A DNA stretch of 64,000 bases from Campylobacterales bacterium (GTDB lineage Bacteria; Campylobacterota; Campylobacteria; Campylobacterales; Sulfurimonadaceae). Location of the stretch: contig JAFGVE010000027.1 in assembly GCA_016938175.1 (NCBI GenBank), forward strand, positions 1 to 64,000. Reading direction: 5' to 3'. Shown in pieces: positions 13,201-20,143 of the stretch. Made by a program: the position numbers and the translations under genes. Every line of letters starts with the position of its first letter. Within the stretch, counting starts at the first letter, position 1. The notes under the pieces are model-generated. The model made no database searches. It was not told the DNA's origin and was given only the letters and a program-made list of their open reading frames with translations.

Positions 13201-14793
13201 ACTATAGAGCAAAATGACGCTTCGGCAAATACACATTCTACTCTTGATTTAAGTAATGTCACTGGAAGTGGTAGTGTTGTTATAACAAGTGGTCTTGGCG
13301 CTTCTTTATCTGTAAGTGAATTACAGGTAGATTTAGATGCAAGTGCGGCAACACAAGATTTAAGTATTACAACTACGGATGGAGCATTAAACATAGCAGG
13401 TTCGACAGGAGCAGCACTTACAACACTTACCTACAGCGCGACTACAACACTCACGGGTACACTGAGTGATATAGACACAATTACCCTACCAAGTGGAGTA
13501 GTATTAAGCTCTTCAGTCCTTAACGCAGATGGGCTAAGTATAGATGGTGCTGGAAAGCTTGCACTTAACAGCGGTTCTGGAAATTTAAATGCACTTAACA
13601 TTACAACTGCATCAATAATTTTAGCTTCAGGATTAAGTGCCTCTGTAACACTTAATGATGTTGTAACAAGCATAGAGGGAGCTACACATACTGAGGGTGC
13701 GACAATAAATGTAGCCGATAGCGTGAATCTCGCATCACAGACAATCAGTTTTGAAGGCGGAAGTGGAAGTGACAGTGTTAATGCTGTACTGAGTTCAGCA
13801 GAAAACATTGGAAGCAACTTTAGTGTGGACGCTGCTGTTGATACCTTAAATGTTACACTCTCTGGAAGTGCTACAAGTACTATAGACGCGACAAATATAG
13901 CAGCAGATATGACACTTACGGGTGGTAATGGTGGCGATGTAGTTATGAGCAATGTAAGCACTAATGTTGATGCTTCAAGTTTTCTCATCGGTGAAGATTT
14001 GAGTGTGACTTTAGAAAATGTTGATGTTACTATAACAACAGGTGCAGGAGCTAATACAATAGATGCAAGAGCACTTGATGCAACGAAAACACTCACACTT
14101 GATGGTACAAACGCAGCGGACACAACCGTTCTCATAGATGAGGCAGATATAAATGCAGCTACAACAACAGATAATCTCACTATAGACACAGATGGAAACT
14201 TTGATAACGACATAACGACGGGAAGTGGTAACGACACGATAGAAGGCTCCTTAGGAACAGATACTATAGATATGGGTAGTGGAAGTAGCGATGTACTGGA
14301 TTTTTCTACTATTGGTACAGCGTTAAATGTGACTGATAGCAGTGTGTCAGGAACTAACGTAAATACAAGTTTTACAAACGTGGATACACTCAAAGCTTCA
14401 GGTTTGGATGATAGTTATACTGTCGATTTTTCAAATCTGACAAATCTACTTTTTGACGGTGATGCAGGAAGTGATACTGCTCTAGTAAACGGTACGGGAA
14501 CAACGAGTATGAGCAATACAAGTTTTGCGAATTTAGAGGCACTTGATATTACTGGACTTGATACTGGTGATACGCTGAGCATTACTTATGATAGTCTCAA
14601 AGCATGGCTAGAGAGTGGTGTTAATGAGTTTACTCTCTCTGTTAATGATGATGGTGCGACCAATATAACAACAGGGAACCAATTTACTCTAAGCGATAAT
14701 AACGGGCAAAGTGGTATTGCCATTACAACTACTGGTGATTATCTAATCAGCGATGTCGGTGGTGTTGATACCATTACACTGCATGTGGTTTAA
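1249..14793 (+). CDS. giant RTX/hemolysin-type calcium-binding repeat protein, putative T1SS-secreted adhesin
   Basis: 4514 aa, no Sec signal peptide, many GGxGxDxLxGG nonapeptides, acidic, C-terminus ...GDYLISDVGGVDTITLHVV, adjacent T1SS genes. Confidence 0.92.
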   Translation: MGKNQAVNYVQNDVIIQVLPSKGSDLQVFVRPEDTIRFPVDIPNALYQIVGGDIIMQLPNGGSVTFVSMGLLAFMENDVKVKFPGGSFGIEELLSQIDEVKESPVEATITDTFVALEEDFSDTQEEQKEENENFSMILQEAIPQPDTAEYKKPQEEVSKPKDEPLDNSYDAVYKPTDDNPINVNISEVSNAVEAGLKFTLTAYQTPRTEVKDGSGDVVEVGGGGGSIYGSQVDTPEAQFQVETLDYSIKADTTINTAATIIYADAPKLFKTDPADITSESQLARDLSIKPEQPVGFGISQISISNLPDGFKIVGATLTSSGVWEVPLATYDSQGNILTDGFSVNVNTGRARFTMIYPDDLAEGEEITAVINFTSTFDTANLLPGENVDAPDVTSLTGQGRLNFVTKEIDWDSTTGYEDFIDEDNRVVLATNPNNNVILTSHGDSTVYGGDGRDMVTAYEGADTLYGAKGDDTLDGGDGDDSLFGELGEDTLIGGLGTNVLDGGDDLDSVDYSFISDAGGVNVDLGTQSASSVGLSETLLNIERVVGSRFADTIRGDSGANILEGAAGADTLEGMLGDDTLVGDDGDDLLDGSEGADTLYGGTGKDSLMGGDGNDELYGELGDDTLFYDLGDDTLDGGLGVDTMDFRDFVGGVVASIYQGDVTVSNNTGNDVISNMEILSGSAEADTFTGGSDDNTLLGNDGDDTLRGNEGNDYLVGGEGADRLQGGADIDTLEGGNGDDLLLGESGADKLDGGSGIDTADYSDEGAIRTTLNEGNYVAVNVSGGDSDQIRNIENIKGSNTGDDSIQGDGLSNVLDGQGENDILDGAGGVDSLIGGAGNDTLSGGTGDDYLDGGSGNDTANYQNEGRIIVTLQNSGTSSVDVGGIETDTLLDIENITGSNSGDDTIIGNLDANILKGLGGSDTLYGEEGDDVVDGGDGADILYGGDDQDTLLGSYGDDTLFGGLGNDILDGGVGSDTISYEGATNAVSVRLDTGLATGEGVDSILNVENVLGSDFNDTIRGDGETNTLSGGLGEDSIFGEDGDDTLLGGDGADTLSGGRGVDRLYGEDDIGTLDSSLLDMASYKDVTSGVGINVDLRNDNITQAKVLNDGYNTSDYLYDIENIQGSNYADLIIGDTGANYILGEDANDTLQGGEGNDTLDSGAGDDSLQGDLGNDTLLGGSGTDTAIYANASNAIKVDLGVYDGAGFNVSEDGEGTQDRLVGVENVIGTDISAESDTIIGDSANNIIVGLDGDDTLKGGSGLDTLDGGDGNDTLFGGADADILDGGAGDHDIVDYSDVTANGVKVNLQTGIATGDGEDRLYGIEDVRGSNLDDTLSGDSSINTIYGGDGADILEGGEKALASLDADLLYGEAGDDTLRGDGGSDTLDGGVGSDTADYSTVTNSTNTGIDADLTRITQQVSEDGYGSADELIGIENISGTEYEDIIKGSDNTAEVNILWGNGSDDSFIASDGADSIVGGSGKDTIDYCALTNGTNSGIVMDFDSIVDEKSIVKTTATASYVDKVQSIERIIATQYSDDIKGDAGDNEYFGMGGDDTILGQSGDDTLDGGDGNDTLEGGDGDDSLYGGSDTDTLVGGRGDDFLDGGAGFDTVDYTSAGAKISLAGSTVSGADTGLDILNDVELIYATLYGDTLVGDSSVNILDGRGGNDTILGLDGADTLYGYTGSDTINGGLGNDVLIGGSDADVNTVGFNEVLIGGVSINDLNSVVNVDLESESSATVLSFNAATAVVAGTVYSFDVNIVGGATTSVSYTAQATDTGDTIIEALYTQLSTITGVKTLHDVSNSPNNDVDFISHRILFMDESTPNGFTVTNVDPTLLVSEQAGVATSLNTLTGTTEIDFLFDFDNIIGTDIELDGGVRVGDTLEGNSANNSIAAGAGDDTIFVTAGTDILDGGSGSDWVDYSKQTSRVNVTLDDGSGIGVDNFLDTLQNIENIRGTDVTIGDTIVGDANANIIIGGNNNNGSDSNNNYETLSGGAGNDTIYGDYLDTLSLVGGRDIIYGGTGDDILYGGAASDRFYGGADADTYIGGSGFDYVHYNADDGTNTAVSINLTTNVVDAHGDIANGENLYAEIEYIYGSDGGADLFIGDANDASRDIDFNGLNGNDTIIGGAANEVLIGEDGNDLLTGGEGDDYLQGNNNNDTFFASRGVDTINGGTQTDTMDFRAVADNPSSIGTDVVNGVNIDLLTLQTIGGVDYGTITDNGFSQTSYITGIELFELSNFSDEFIGDDLKNIVNFYDGNDRAYLSAGGDTLDGGSGEDWLDATNSTTGGSIYLNTSIENMNGAIGSVLNFEHIQGSAFNDFMLQGNALDNSILGMDGDDTLVGNAGNDYLDGGVGFDTVSYSSFGAYSPEKIVVHYDTATKTVSDGFGNTDTLVDIEQVVGSLNNDTFYGSTSTDTFLSGGGQDTFFGSLGDDYISGNETGVAASTLNYSATAAGNKLILDLSASSDQAQMVLTSDASKYFTDTLTSIKNVIATQESDTLTGSSADNSLYGRGGDDTFIATDGNDLYNGGNSSSGDWVIYNATSAIVADLVAGSASKGINGSVDGLTSIEHLQTGSANDTLTASTVDNTFIANGGNDTIYSNDGNNIFYGDGTNLVNSGTQDTIRYDLEDTGSGVSVNLTTQSATNAYGKTETLYNFENVVGSANADVIVGNTLSNSIMGGAGADTITGGAGSDSLLGAGGDDIFKFTNAEFGSDARVSGGDDSDTVEITDLVAITDADFANIDSLENILLSSNAAHSLTLGTNADTAGITRLDATAALSSSVGVDISAMSNAMYILTSNGADSVVLGGGADTLSANGGNDTIEYTSALHVNNALSVPSDTINAGSGDDTLYANSAENYDFSEATLTSIENLLFYQGAAGQNIVLLSDDVLELTNVIGNTTQTNTLQVETTVSTVDVDLSSILADIEATVINANYNIASILTGNTNSSDTISGANANDTISGLGGDDILIGNGGNDTFLDGSGDDVIDGGLGNDLMQTSIANLDANDTIVGGAGSDTLQILDAVNSITLTDATLTNVSEIETIAFANSVNEIALNQDGVRLLGGSSTETFTYDAVDFDSSDTLDGAGGIDELVFTTATSKTLSDFANVANIEKLTTSSSDDTVDVSGGSNGFNTITLGDGDDILTIDANNVWSGKTLDGGANTATGDTLEIVGNVAVDLSAATVINFENLVAQDNLSLTVKQINDLGTIDVGTNILSVVGNDGDTSMSASDITASELRFTSGMQNPTVVSDIHMNVDASGSNQSLTMGINAVTDKTALSIKGSNGGADVLNVSLNTGEAISSGFAVDSAVESFNLTLTDSDHALDLTNVLTETTLLSGSSVSPRVISIDNATRDIDGSALNANESLFINATSATNTITGGASSTDTVVFGSGDSVGAMSAIEIINVLENNNLVGKISSDVSSINISAGRTLTLQASDLDANTLTIDNGVTTFSAGTAGNNDYSGVTLTSGALLEMNVNANLDISAQAGDEITQVTQVNVANARTFTFNANQNDANLVVNGASVSADVRIVSTTNDANNDFSGVTNLGIGNIIYNIVNNVDKSGEATDILGDIDTLEIASGVRLTLDNAQLANIQTLNGSGELSVIGDGSVDLSAILGSFSGDVFISDVAAAETITGSQFNDTVTIDAGAGDTISTLAGDDTIILSQNALVVDGGSGNDVIELQASGLNLSATTLNSIEEIRFNTGSTSNVTMNSTDVNSIAIIGDSFTNTINLADSGVIDLSSATLTDIDVIAFNDGASNTITADLDGINLLLGDSSDTLYINATALSSADTITGGLGSDTIVFTNGGTLLDSAFTNVSSIESIVFANSATSLTLGDEAGLIATLTGGTASDTLTLTGNGSYTTISAIETLNVDKNIDLSGKINDVTTINVLPINGVLTLDADDFASALLVNNDNTLTINNATTANMANLDLSGSTGSTTINVSSGVVDFTNTEFSGDITIVSLDSVILTAEQADGLTMVIASGKTLTIEQNDASANTHSTLDLSNVTGSGSVVITSGLGASLSVSELQVDLDASAATQDLSITTTDGALNIAGSTGAALTTLTYSATTTLTGTLSDIDTITLPSGVVLSSSVLNADGLSIDGAGKLALNSGSGNLNALNITTASIILASGLSASVTLNDVVTSIEGATHTEGATINVADSVNLASQTISFEGGSGSDSVNAVLSSAENIGSNFSVDAAVDTLNVTLSGSATSTIDATNIAADMTLTGGNGGDVVMSNVSTNVDASSFLIGEDLSVTLENVDVTITTGAGANTIDARALDATKTLTLDGTNAADTTVLIDEADINAATTTDNLTIDTDGNFDNDITTGSGNDTIEGSLGTDTIDMGSGSSDVLDFSTIGTALNVTDSSVSGTNVNTSFTNVDTLKASGLDDSYTVDFSNLTNLLFDGDAGSDTALVNGTGTTSMSNTSFANLEALDITGLDTGDTLSITYDSLKAWLESGVNEFTLSVNDDGATNITTGNQFTLSDNNGQSGIAITTTGDYLISDVGGVDTITLHVV

Positions 14794-14804
14794 GGGAGCA
14801 TTGT

Positions 14805-16166
14805 TTGTCAGCGTCTGAGTATAATGAAAAAGCGGTGAAAGCCTATAATAAAGGGCTTTATAAAGATGCGGAATTACTTTTTAAAAAAGCGATACAACTC
14901 AATTCAAAATATGCAGAAGCTTATGCAAACTTAGGTGCTCTGTATGCAAAGTTTAAAATGTATGATAAGGCTATTAAGCTTTATCTCGCATCTATAAAGT
15001 TAAAACCGAGTTATGCAGGTGCTTATACAAATTTAGGCAATGCACTCAATAAAACTGCTAGACATGAAGAGGCAATTTACTTTCACAAAGCGGCAATCAC
15101 ACTCGATAGCCGTTCAGCTAACCATTTTGCAAACTGCGCTAGTGCCTATAAAAACCTTGGACGTTTTGATAAGGCCAAGGCTCTTTATGAACAGGCATTA
15201 CGAGTTGAACCAAAACATGTGAATGCCCATTTTGATCTCGCTACCGTTTTACTTCAGAGTGGCGATTTTGAACGCGGATGGGGTGAATATGAGTGGCGTT
15301 TTGCAAAAGATGAGATGCGTTTACATATCAAAAAATATGAGACTATATTTTCCGCAAAAGCGTATAGAGGTGAAGATATTGCTAAGGGTACACGAGTCTT
15401 AGTGCACTCTGAACAGGGTTTTGGCGACACAATTATGAGTGCACGTTATCTTTATGAACTTAAACGTAGAGGAGCGGTTGTTGTCCTTTTTGTTCGTGAG
15501 GGATTAGAGAAGCTTTTTGAAGCTATGGAGTGCGTTGATGAGGTACACTCAAGGGAGAAAAAAATTCCAAAGTTTACTTTACAAATCCCTTTTATGTCGC
15601 TCCCATTTGCGCTTGATAGAGATGCAAAAGCTTTGATACAAGAGTATCCATACATAAAAATTAAAGAGAAAAGAACACTTAAAAGTAAAAAGATAAAAGT
15701 GGGCATAGTCTGGGGTGCGAGTAATAGCGGTGAGTCGTATAAAAACAAGGTTTTTGACCTAAGACATTTAAGTGCTTTAGCAAAAAGTGAGCATTTTGCT
15801 CTCTATTCACTCCAGATGGGCGAAGATAGTGCAGATATACAAAAGTATAAGCTTACAGAGTATATTGAGGATTTAAGTGGCGAGATAAAAGATTTCCATG
15901 ATACAGCAAAAATCATCAATGAGCTTGATTTGATTATAAGTTCAGATACTTCAGTTGCTCATCTTGGGGGAGCAATGGGGAAAAAGGTCTGGCTTGTACT
16001 GCAAAGAGTTGCAGATTGGCGTTGGGGAATTAATGAGTGCTATAGTCGCTGGTATCCGAGTGTTAGACTATTCCGTCAGCACTCTTTGGGTGATTTTAAC
16101 TCTGCATTTAGAGAACTTTACAGTGAGCTAGAGAGAGAATTTAAAGTGAAGGTCATAGATGCGTGA
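14805..16166 (+). CDS. TPR-containing glycosyltransferase-like protein (GT9/OGT-like C-terminus)
   Basis: N-terminal TPRs (AEAYANLGALYAKFKMYDKAIKLY) and C-terminal KVGIVWGASNSGESYKNKVFDLRHL...LIISSDTSVAHLGGAMGKKVWLVL; TTG start after GGGAG. Confidence 0.8.
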   Translation: MSASEYNEKAVKAYNKGLYKDAELLFKKAIQLNSKYAEAYANLGALYAKFKMYDKAIKLYLASIKLKPSYAGAYTNLGNALNKTARHEEAIYFHKAAITLDSRSANHFANCASAYKNLGRFDKAKALYEQALRVEPKHVNAHFDLATVLLQSGDFERGWGEYEWRFAKDEMRLHIKKYETIFSAKAYRGEDIAKGTRVLVHSEQGFGDTIMSARYLYELKRRGAVVVLFVREGLEKLFEAMECVDEVHSREKKIPKFTLQIPFMSLPFALDRDAKALIQEYPYIKIKEKRTLKSKKIKVGIVWGASNSGESYKNKVFDLRHLSALAKSEHFALYSLQMGEDSADIQKYKLTEYIEDLSGEIKDFHDTAKIINELDLIISSDTSVAHLGGAMGKKVWLVLQRVADWRWGINECYSRWYPSVRLFRQHSLGDFNSAFRELYSELEREFKVKVIDA

Positions 16167-18246
16167 ACCACTGGGAATTGAGCTTGTAGAGGGCTTACGT
16201 TACATTCTTGCGTTTTACTTTGGAGAAGTAACCAAAGAGACAATATTGTCTGTCTCGGGAGCACAAGAGAGTGAATTTGATGTAAAGTCACTCTTTCGAG
16301 TTGCAAATAGTACAAACCTTTATGTACAAAGCAAAGATTTCACTCTTGAAAACTTAGAGTCTTTTGCTCTTCCTTTAATGCTTTATAATGAAGATGGAAA
16401 GGTTATAGTCATTGAGAGTTTGAGTAAAGAGAGTGCGAATGTGTATGATACACACTCTTTAGAGATAAAAAGAGTTTCGCTCGCTGAATTAGAACTATTT
16501 GATAAAGCTATATACTTTTTTCGTAATAAAGAAGATGGGGTTGTAAGCTCTAGAAAGAAAGAACTTTCATGGTTTTTTGAGCCTTTAAAAGCTTCTTGGA
16601 GAGCCTATCTTGAAGTCGGTTTTTTAAGTGTATTTATAAATATCTTTGCACTTGCTTTACCACTTTTTACCATGAATGTTTATAACAGAATCATCCCAAA
16701 CTTTGCAGTTGAGACACTGTATGTGCTTGTTGGCGGTATTGCTATTATTTTCTTGTTTGAGGTAATTTTAAAGAGTGCACGTGTCTATATTTTAGAAAAA
16801 ACAGGGGCAAAGATAGGTGCACATTTTGAAGAGCTGCTTCTTGAGAGAATGATGGGTGTTCGTGCACAGTATGATAGACTTCTTTCAGGGACAAAAGCAA
16901 ATCTTTTTAAGGAGCTCTCACAGGTAAAAGAGTTTTTTACATCTCGTACTCTTGTGCAGATACTTGATTTGCCTTTTTTCTTTATAGCTTTATATGTTAT
17001 CTATCTTATATCTCCTGTTATTGCTTTGGTACCGCTTGTTGCCGGAGTAATTATGGTCGCTTTTAATCTTATAATGCAACTTCCGCTTGCAACACTTGCA
17101 CATGAACAGTTTAAAAAGTCACAGTCAAAACATGGGTATCTTGTAGAGACAATTTCGGGAAGAGATGCTATTAAACTTGTTAACGGACATACATACAGAC
17201 TTTTTACGTGGAGTAGAGTCGTTGCTTTTTATGAAAAACTTGCACAGAAGATACAGCTTTTACAACAGCTAACAGCTAACACTTCATATACACTCATTCA
17301 AATCGTTACACTTGTTGTGGTGAGTATCGGTGTGTATGAGATACATGAACAGCATTTAAGTGTTGGAGGGCTTATTGCAGTAACTATTCTTGCTTCACGT
17401 GCAATGGTTCCAATTGTCAGCCTTTCATCTTTGCTACTTCACTATAAAAAAATGCGAGATTCTTTGGAGTCTATTAATGAGTTTTGGCATTTACCGCGAG
17501 AAGTTGATGAAAATACACAGCTAGGTCTTGGAAAACTACGAGGTGAGATAGAGTTTAGCGATGTGAGCTACGTATATCAAGGGAGTCAGTATGCTTCGTT
17601 AGATGGTGTAAATTTGAAGATAAAAGCGGGCGAAAAAGTAGGTATTATCGGGCAGACTGGTGCTGGAAAGAGTACGATAGGGAGACTTATTTGTATGCTT
17701 GATACGCCAAGCCAAGGAAGAGTGTACCTTGATGCAATGCCTACAAATACCCTACACCCGCTTGAAGTACGCAGTAACATAGGTGTTATGCCGCAGAACC
17801 CTTTTATGTTTGCGGGTACTTTGGCGGAAAACATAGCTCTCTCACGTTCTGTAAGTAAAGAGGAGATAGGTAGACTTATATCTCTTACTGGTCTTGAAGC
17901 CCTCATTAAAAAAGGGGGAGTTGGTGAACATCTTGAAATTCTTGAAAATGGTGAGAATCTCTCAACAGGACAAAAACACCTTGTAGCACTCGCTCGTGCA
18001 CTTGTTGGAGACCCTAAGATTCTCATTTTAGATGAGCCTACAACAGGACTTGATATAGGATTAGAGAAAAGTGTTATAGAGAAGATAGCTCCGCTAGCCA
18101 AAGATAAAACACTCTTACTTATAACGCATAGATTTTCTGCACTCTCTCTTGTAGATAGGGTTATTGTTATCAATGAAGGAAAAATTGTTGCAGATGGACC
18201 AAGAGAGATGATTTTGACAAAACTACAAGGAGCTTCACGTGAATAG
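16159..18246 (+). CDS. type I secretion system permease/ATPase (LapB/RTX-toxin type, degenerate C39-like N-terminus)
   Basis: 695 aa; ABC TM region, Walker A GQTGAGKST, signature LSTGQKHLVALARAL, Walker B ILILDEPT; N-terminal ~130 aa without obvious catalytic Cys. Confidence 0.93.
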   Translation: MREPLGIELVEGLRYILAFYFGEVTKETILSVSGAQESEFDVKSLFRVANSTNLYVQSKDFTLENLESFALPLMLYNEDGKVIVIESLSKESANVYDTHSLEIKRVSLAELELFDKAIYFFRNKEDGVVSSRKKELSWFFEPLKASWRAYLEVGFLSVFINIFALALPLFTMNVYNRIIPNFAVETLYVLVGGIAIIFLFEVILKSARVYILEKTGAKIGAHFEELLLERMMGVRAQYDRLLSGTKANLFKELSQVKEFFTSRTLVQILDLPFFFIALYVIYLISPVIALVPLVAGVIMVAFNLIMQLPLATLAHEQFKKSQSKHGYLVETISGRDAIKLVNGHTYRLFTWSRVVAFYEKLAQKIQLLQQLTANTSYTLIQIVTLVVVSIGVYEIHEQHLSVGGLIAVTILASRAMVPIVSLSSLLLHYKKMRDSLESINEFWHLPREVDENTQLGLGKLRGEIEFSDVSYVYQGSQYASLDGVNLKIKAGEKVGIIGQTGAGKSTIGRLICMLDTPSQGRVYLDAMPTNTLHPLEVRSNIGVMPQNPFMFAGTLAENIALSRSVSKEEIGRLISLTGLEALIKKGGVGEHLEILENGENLSTGQKHLVALARALVGDPKILILDEPTTGLDIGLEKSVIEKIAPLAKDKTLLLITHRFSALSLVDRVIVINEGKIVADGPREMILTKLQGASRE

Positions 18247-19513
18247 TATTGTAGATTTTGAAACGCGATGGAATCACAGAGTTGTAAGCTGGCCAATAAT
18301 GCTTTTCACACTTGTTTTTACTGTCTGGGCAAGTTTGACAGATGTGGATGAATCTGTTCATGGAGAAGGGAGCGTTGTTCCTTCAGGAAAAACAAAACTT
18401 ATTCAACACCTTGAAGGTGGAATTGTACAGGAGATATATGTAAAAGAGGGGGATGTTGTCAGAAAAGATGAACCGCTTTTCAAGCTCTCTCAGGCTTTTT
18501 TCCTCTCCGATAAGGAAGAGAAGGATATACAACTCTATGCACTCTATGCTAAAGAGTCGAGACTTAAAGCCCTTGTCAAAGAGAAGAGTACTCTTATATT
18601 TGAGAAAAATGTAGAGAAAAAGGTACCAAATATTGTCAAAAATGAGCAGAGTATTTTTATTGCTAAGAGACGTTCGTTCAATGAAGAGCTTGCTATTTTA
18701 GAAGAGAGTGTGAATAAAAAGAAGTTTCAAATTGAGGAGATGGAACAGAAACTGCAAAATCTCTCTACAGAGCTTACTATAGCCAAGGAAAACGTAGCAA
18801 TTGCAGAGTCTTTGGTAAAACAGGGTGCATCTTCAAGACAGATGTATTTAGCCGAACTGGCTAAAAAACAGAGTTTTGTTACAGAGATAGAGTCTTTAAA
18901 GCTAAGTATTCCTATAGTCAAAGAGGAGTTGAGCGAGGCTCAAAATAAGTATGAAAATTTTAAATCAAAAGAACACGTAAAACAGCTTCAAGAGCTTCAA
19001 GAGGTTCGTGTAGAGATTGCCAAGCTACTCAAAAGAAGTGAAGCGAACAGTGATAGAGAGGTAAGAAAAACGATTACTTCTCCTGTTGAGGGAACTATTA
19101 AAAAAATATATTTTAATACTCTTGGCGGTATTGTAAAACCAGGAGACCCAGTTGTTGAGATAACTCCTATGGGTGAGACACTGATGGTAATAGGACGTAT
19201 TAAGACTGCAGATAGGGCAAGGGTTTGGATAGGACAAAAAGCAAGTGTGAGTATTAGTGCATTTGATTTTGCACGTTATGGTTCACTAGAGGGCACGTTA
19301 ATTGCTATTTCTCCAGATAGCTTTACAGATGAGAAAGGTACGAGCTATTATGAGATACGCATACGAACAGCAAAAGCATCTTTTGCACAAGATAAGCCTG
19401 TTTTACCCGGGATGAGTGCAGACATTCACATACTAACAGGAAAAAAACGAGTGATGGAGTATCTGCTCAAGCCACTCAAAGATATTCAAAAAAATGCATT
19501 AAGGGAGCAGTAG
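18239..19513 (+). CDS. HlyD-family type I secretion periplasmic adaptor
   Basis: 424 aa; single N-terminal TM, long coiled coil, lipoyl-like halves (GEGSVVPSGKTKLIQHLEGGIVQEIYVKEGDVV); GTG start overlaps the ABC gene. Confidence 0.93.
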   Translation: MNSIVDFETRWNHRVVSWPIMLFTLVFTVWASLTDVDESVHGEGSVVPSGKTKLIQHLEGGIVQEIYVKEGDVVRKDEPLFKLSQAFFLSDKEEKDIQLYALYAKESRLKALVKEKSTLIFEKNVEKKVPNIVKNEQSIFIAKRRSFNEELAILEESVNKKKFQIEEMEQKLQNLSTELTIAKENVAIAESLVKQGASSRQMYLAELAKKQSFVTEIESLKLSIPIVKEELSEAQNKYENFKSKEHVKQLQELQEVRVEIAKLLKRSEANSDREVRKTITSPVEGTIKKIYFNTLGGIVKPGDPVVEITPMGETLMVIGRIKTADRARVWIGQKASVSISAFDFARYGSLEGTLIAISPDSFTDEKGTSYYEIRIRTAKASFAQDKPVLPGMSADIHILTGKKRVMEYLLKPLKDIQKNALREQ

Positions 19514-20143
19514 ATGAGAAAAAAAGCACTGATAGCTAGTTTATGTATGGTAGCTAGTTTGGCAGAGGCAGATGATAAAGGAATTTTTGTAGGAGTTGAC
19601 TTCTCTTCAACTTCTAGCCCTTTAAAATATGTAAACAGCGGGAATATGCCTCTATATTCGTATGATAATAGTTATACAGACACACGATACTCTTTAAAAG
19701 TGGGATATCAGGCTTACTTTACACGCATATATGCTCGCTATAGTACTTTTGAGTATAAAGATGAAAAACGTGACAAGTTCTCTATCACTGATGGAGCACT
19801 GTATGAGTTAAACGCAGAGTATATACCTCTATTTTATGCAAATGAGAGTAAAGAGTGGGCTGTGCGAGGTCTTTTTGGACTGGGATGTGGTTATAACTCA
19901 AGTAAACTTACAGAGTATGACTCTTATCTGTTACCTGCAGGAGAGAGTGCCTCGGGTGCACAGAATTACATGGAGTACGGTTATCAGCTTGGACTTATCT
20001 TAGAGAGTTCATATGGGGTGAGTGTTGAAGTTGGTTATAGAGCACGCTACGGTAATCTGCAAGAGTTTAGTGATGGTGCAAACGACGCAGTTTTTTCCGT
20101 AGATACTACAGAGTTTTACTTAGGAGTAAATTACCTCTTCTAA
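19514..20143 (+). CDS. small outer-membrane beta-barrel protein
   Basis: Signal peptide MRKKALIASLCMVASLAEA, alternating beta pattern, terminal ...EFYLGVNYLF; starts next to the HlyD gene stop. Confidence 0.7.
   Translation: MRKKALIASLCMVASLAEADDKGIFVGVDFSSTSSPLKYVNSGNMPLYSYDNSYTDTRYSLKVGYQAYFTRIYARYSTFEYKDEKRDKFSITDGALYELNAEYIPLFYANESKEWAVRGLFGLGCGYNSSKLTEYDSYLLPAGESASGAQNYMEYGYQLGLILESSYGVSVEVGYRARYGNLQEFSDGANDAVFSVDTTEFYLGVNYLF

Noticed and set aside
2778-14393. Many minus-strand ORFs (65-320 aa, Ser/Pro/Val-rich) antisense to the giant gene, e.g. 13431-14393, 12579-13394
   Set aside because: Artefacts of the periodic Asp/Gly/Thr/Ser/Leu codons of the RTX gene; no signal peptides, RBS or recognisable domains
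17586-18296. 236-aa minus-strand ORF antisense to the ABC transporter
   Set aside because: Antisense to conserved Walker A/signature/Walker B coding; Ser/Pro-rich shadow ORF
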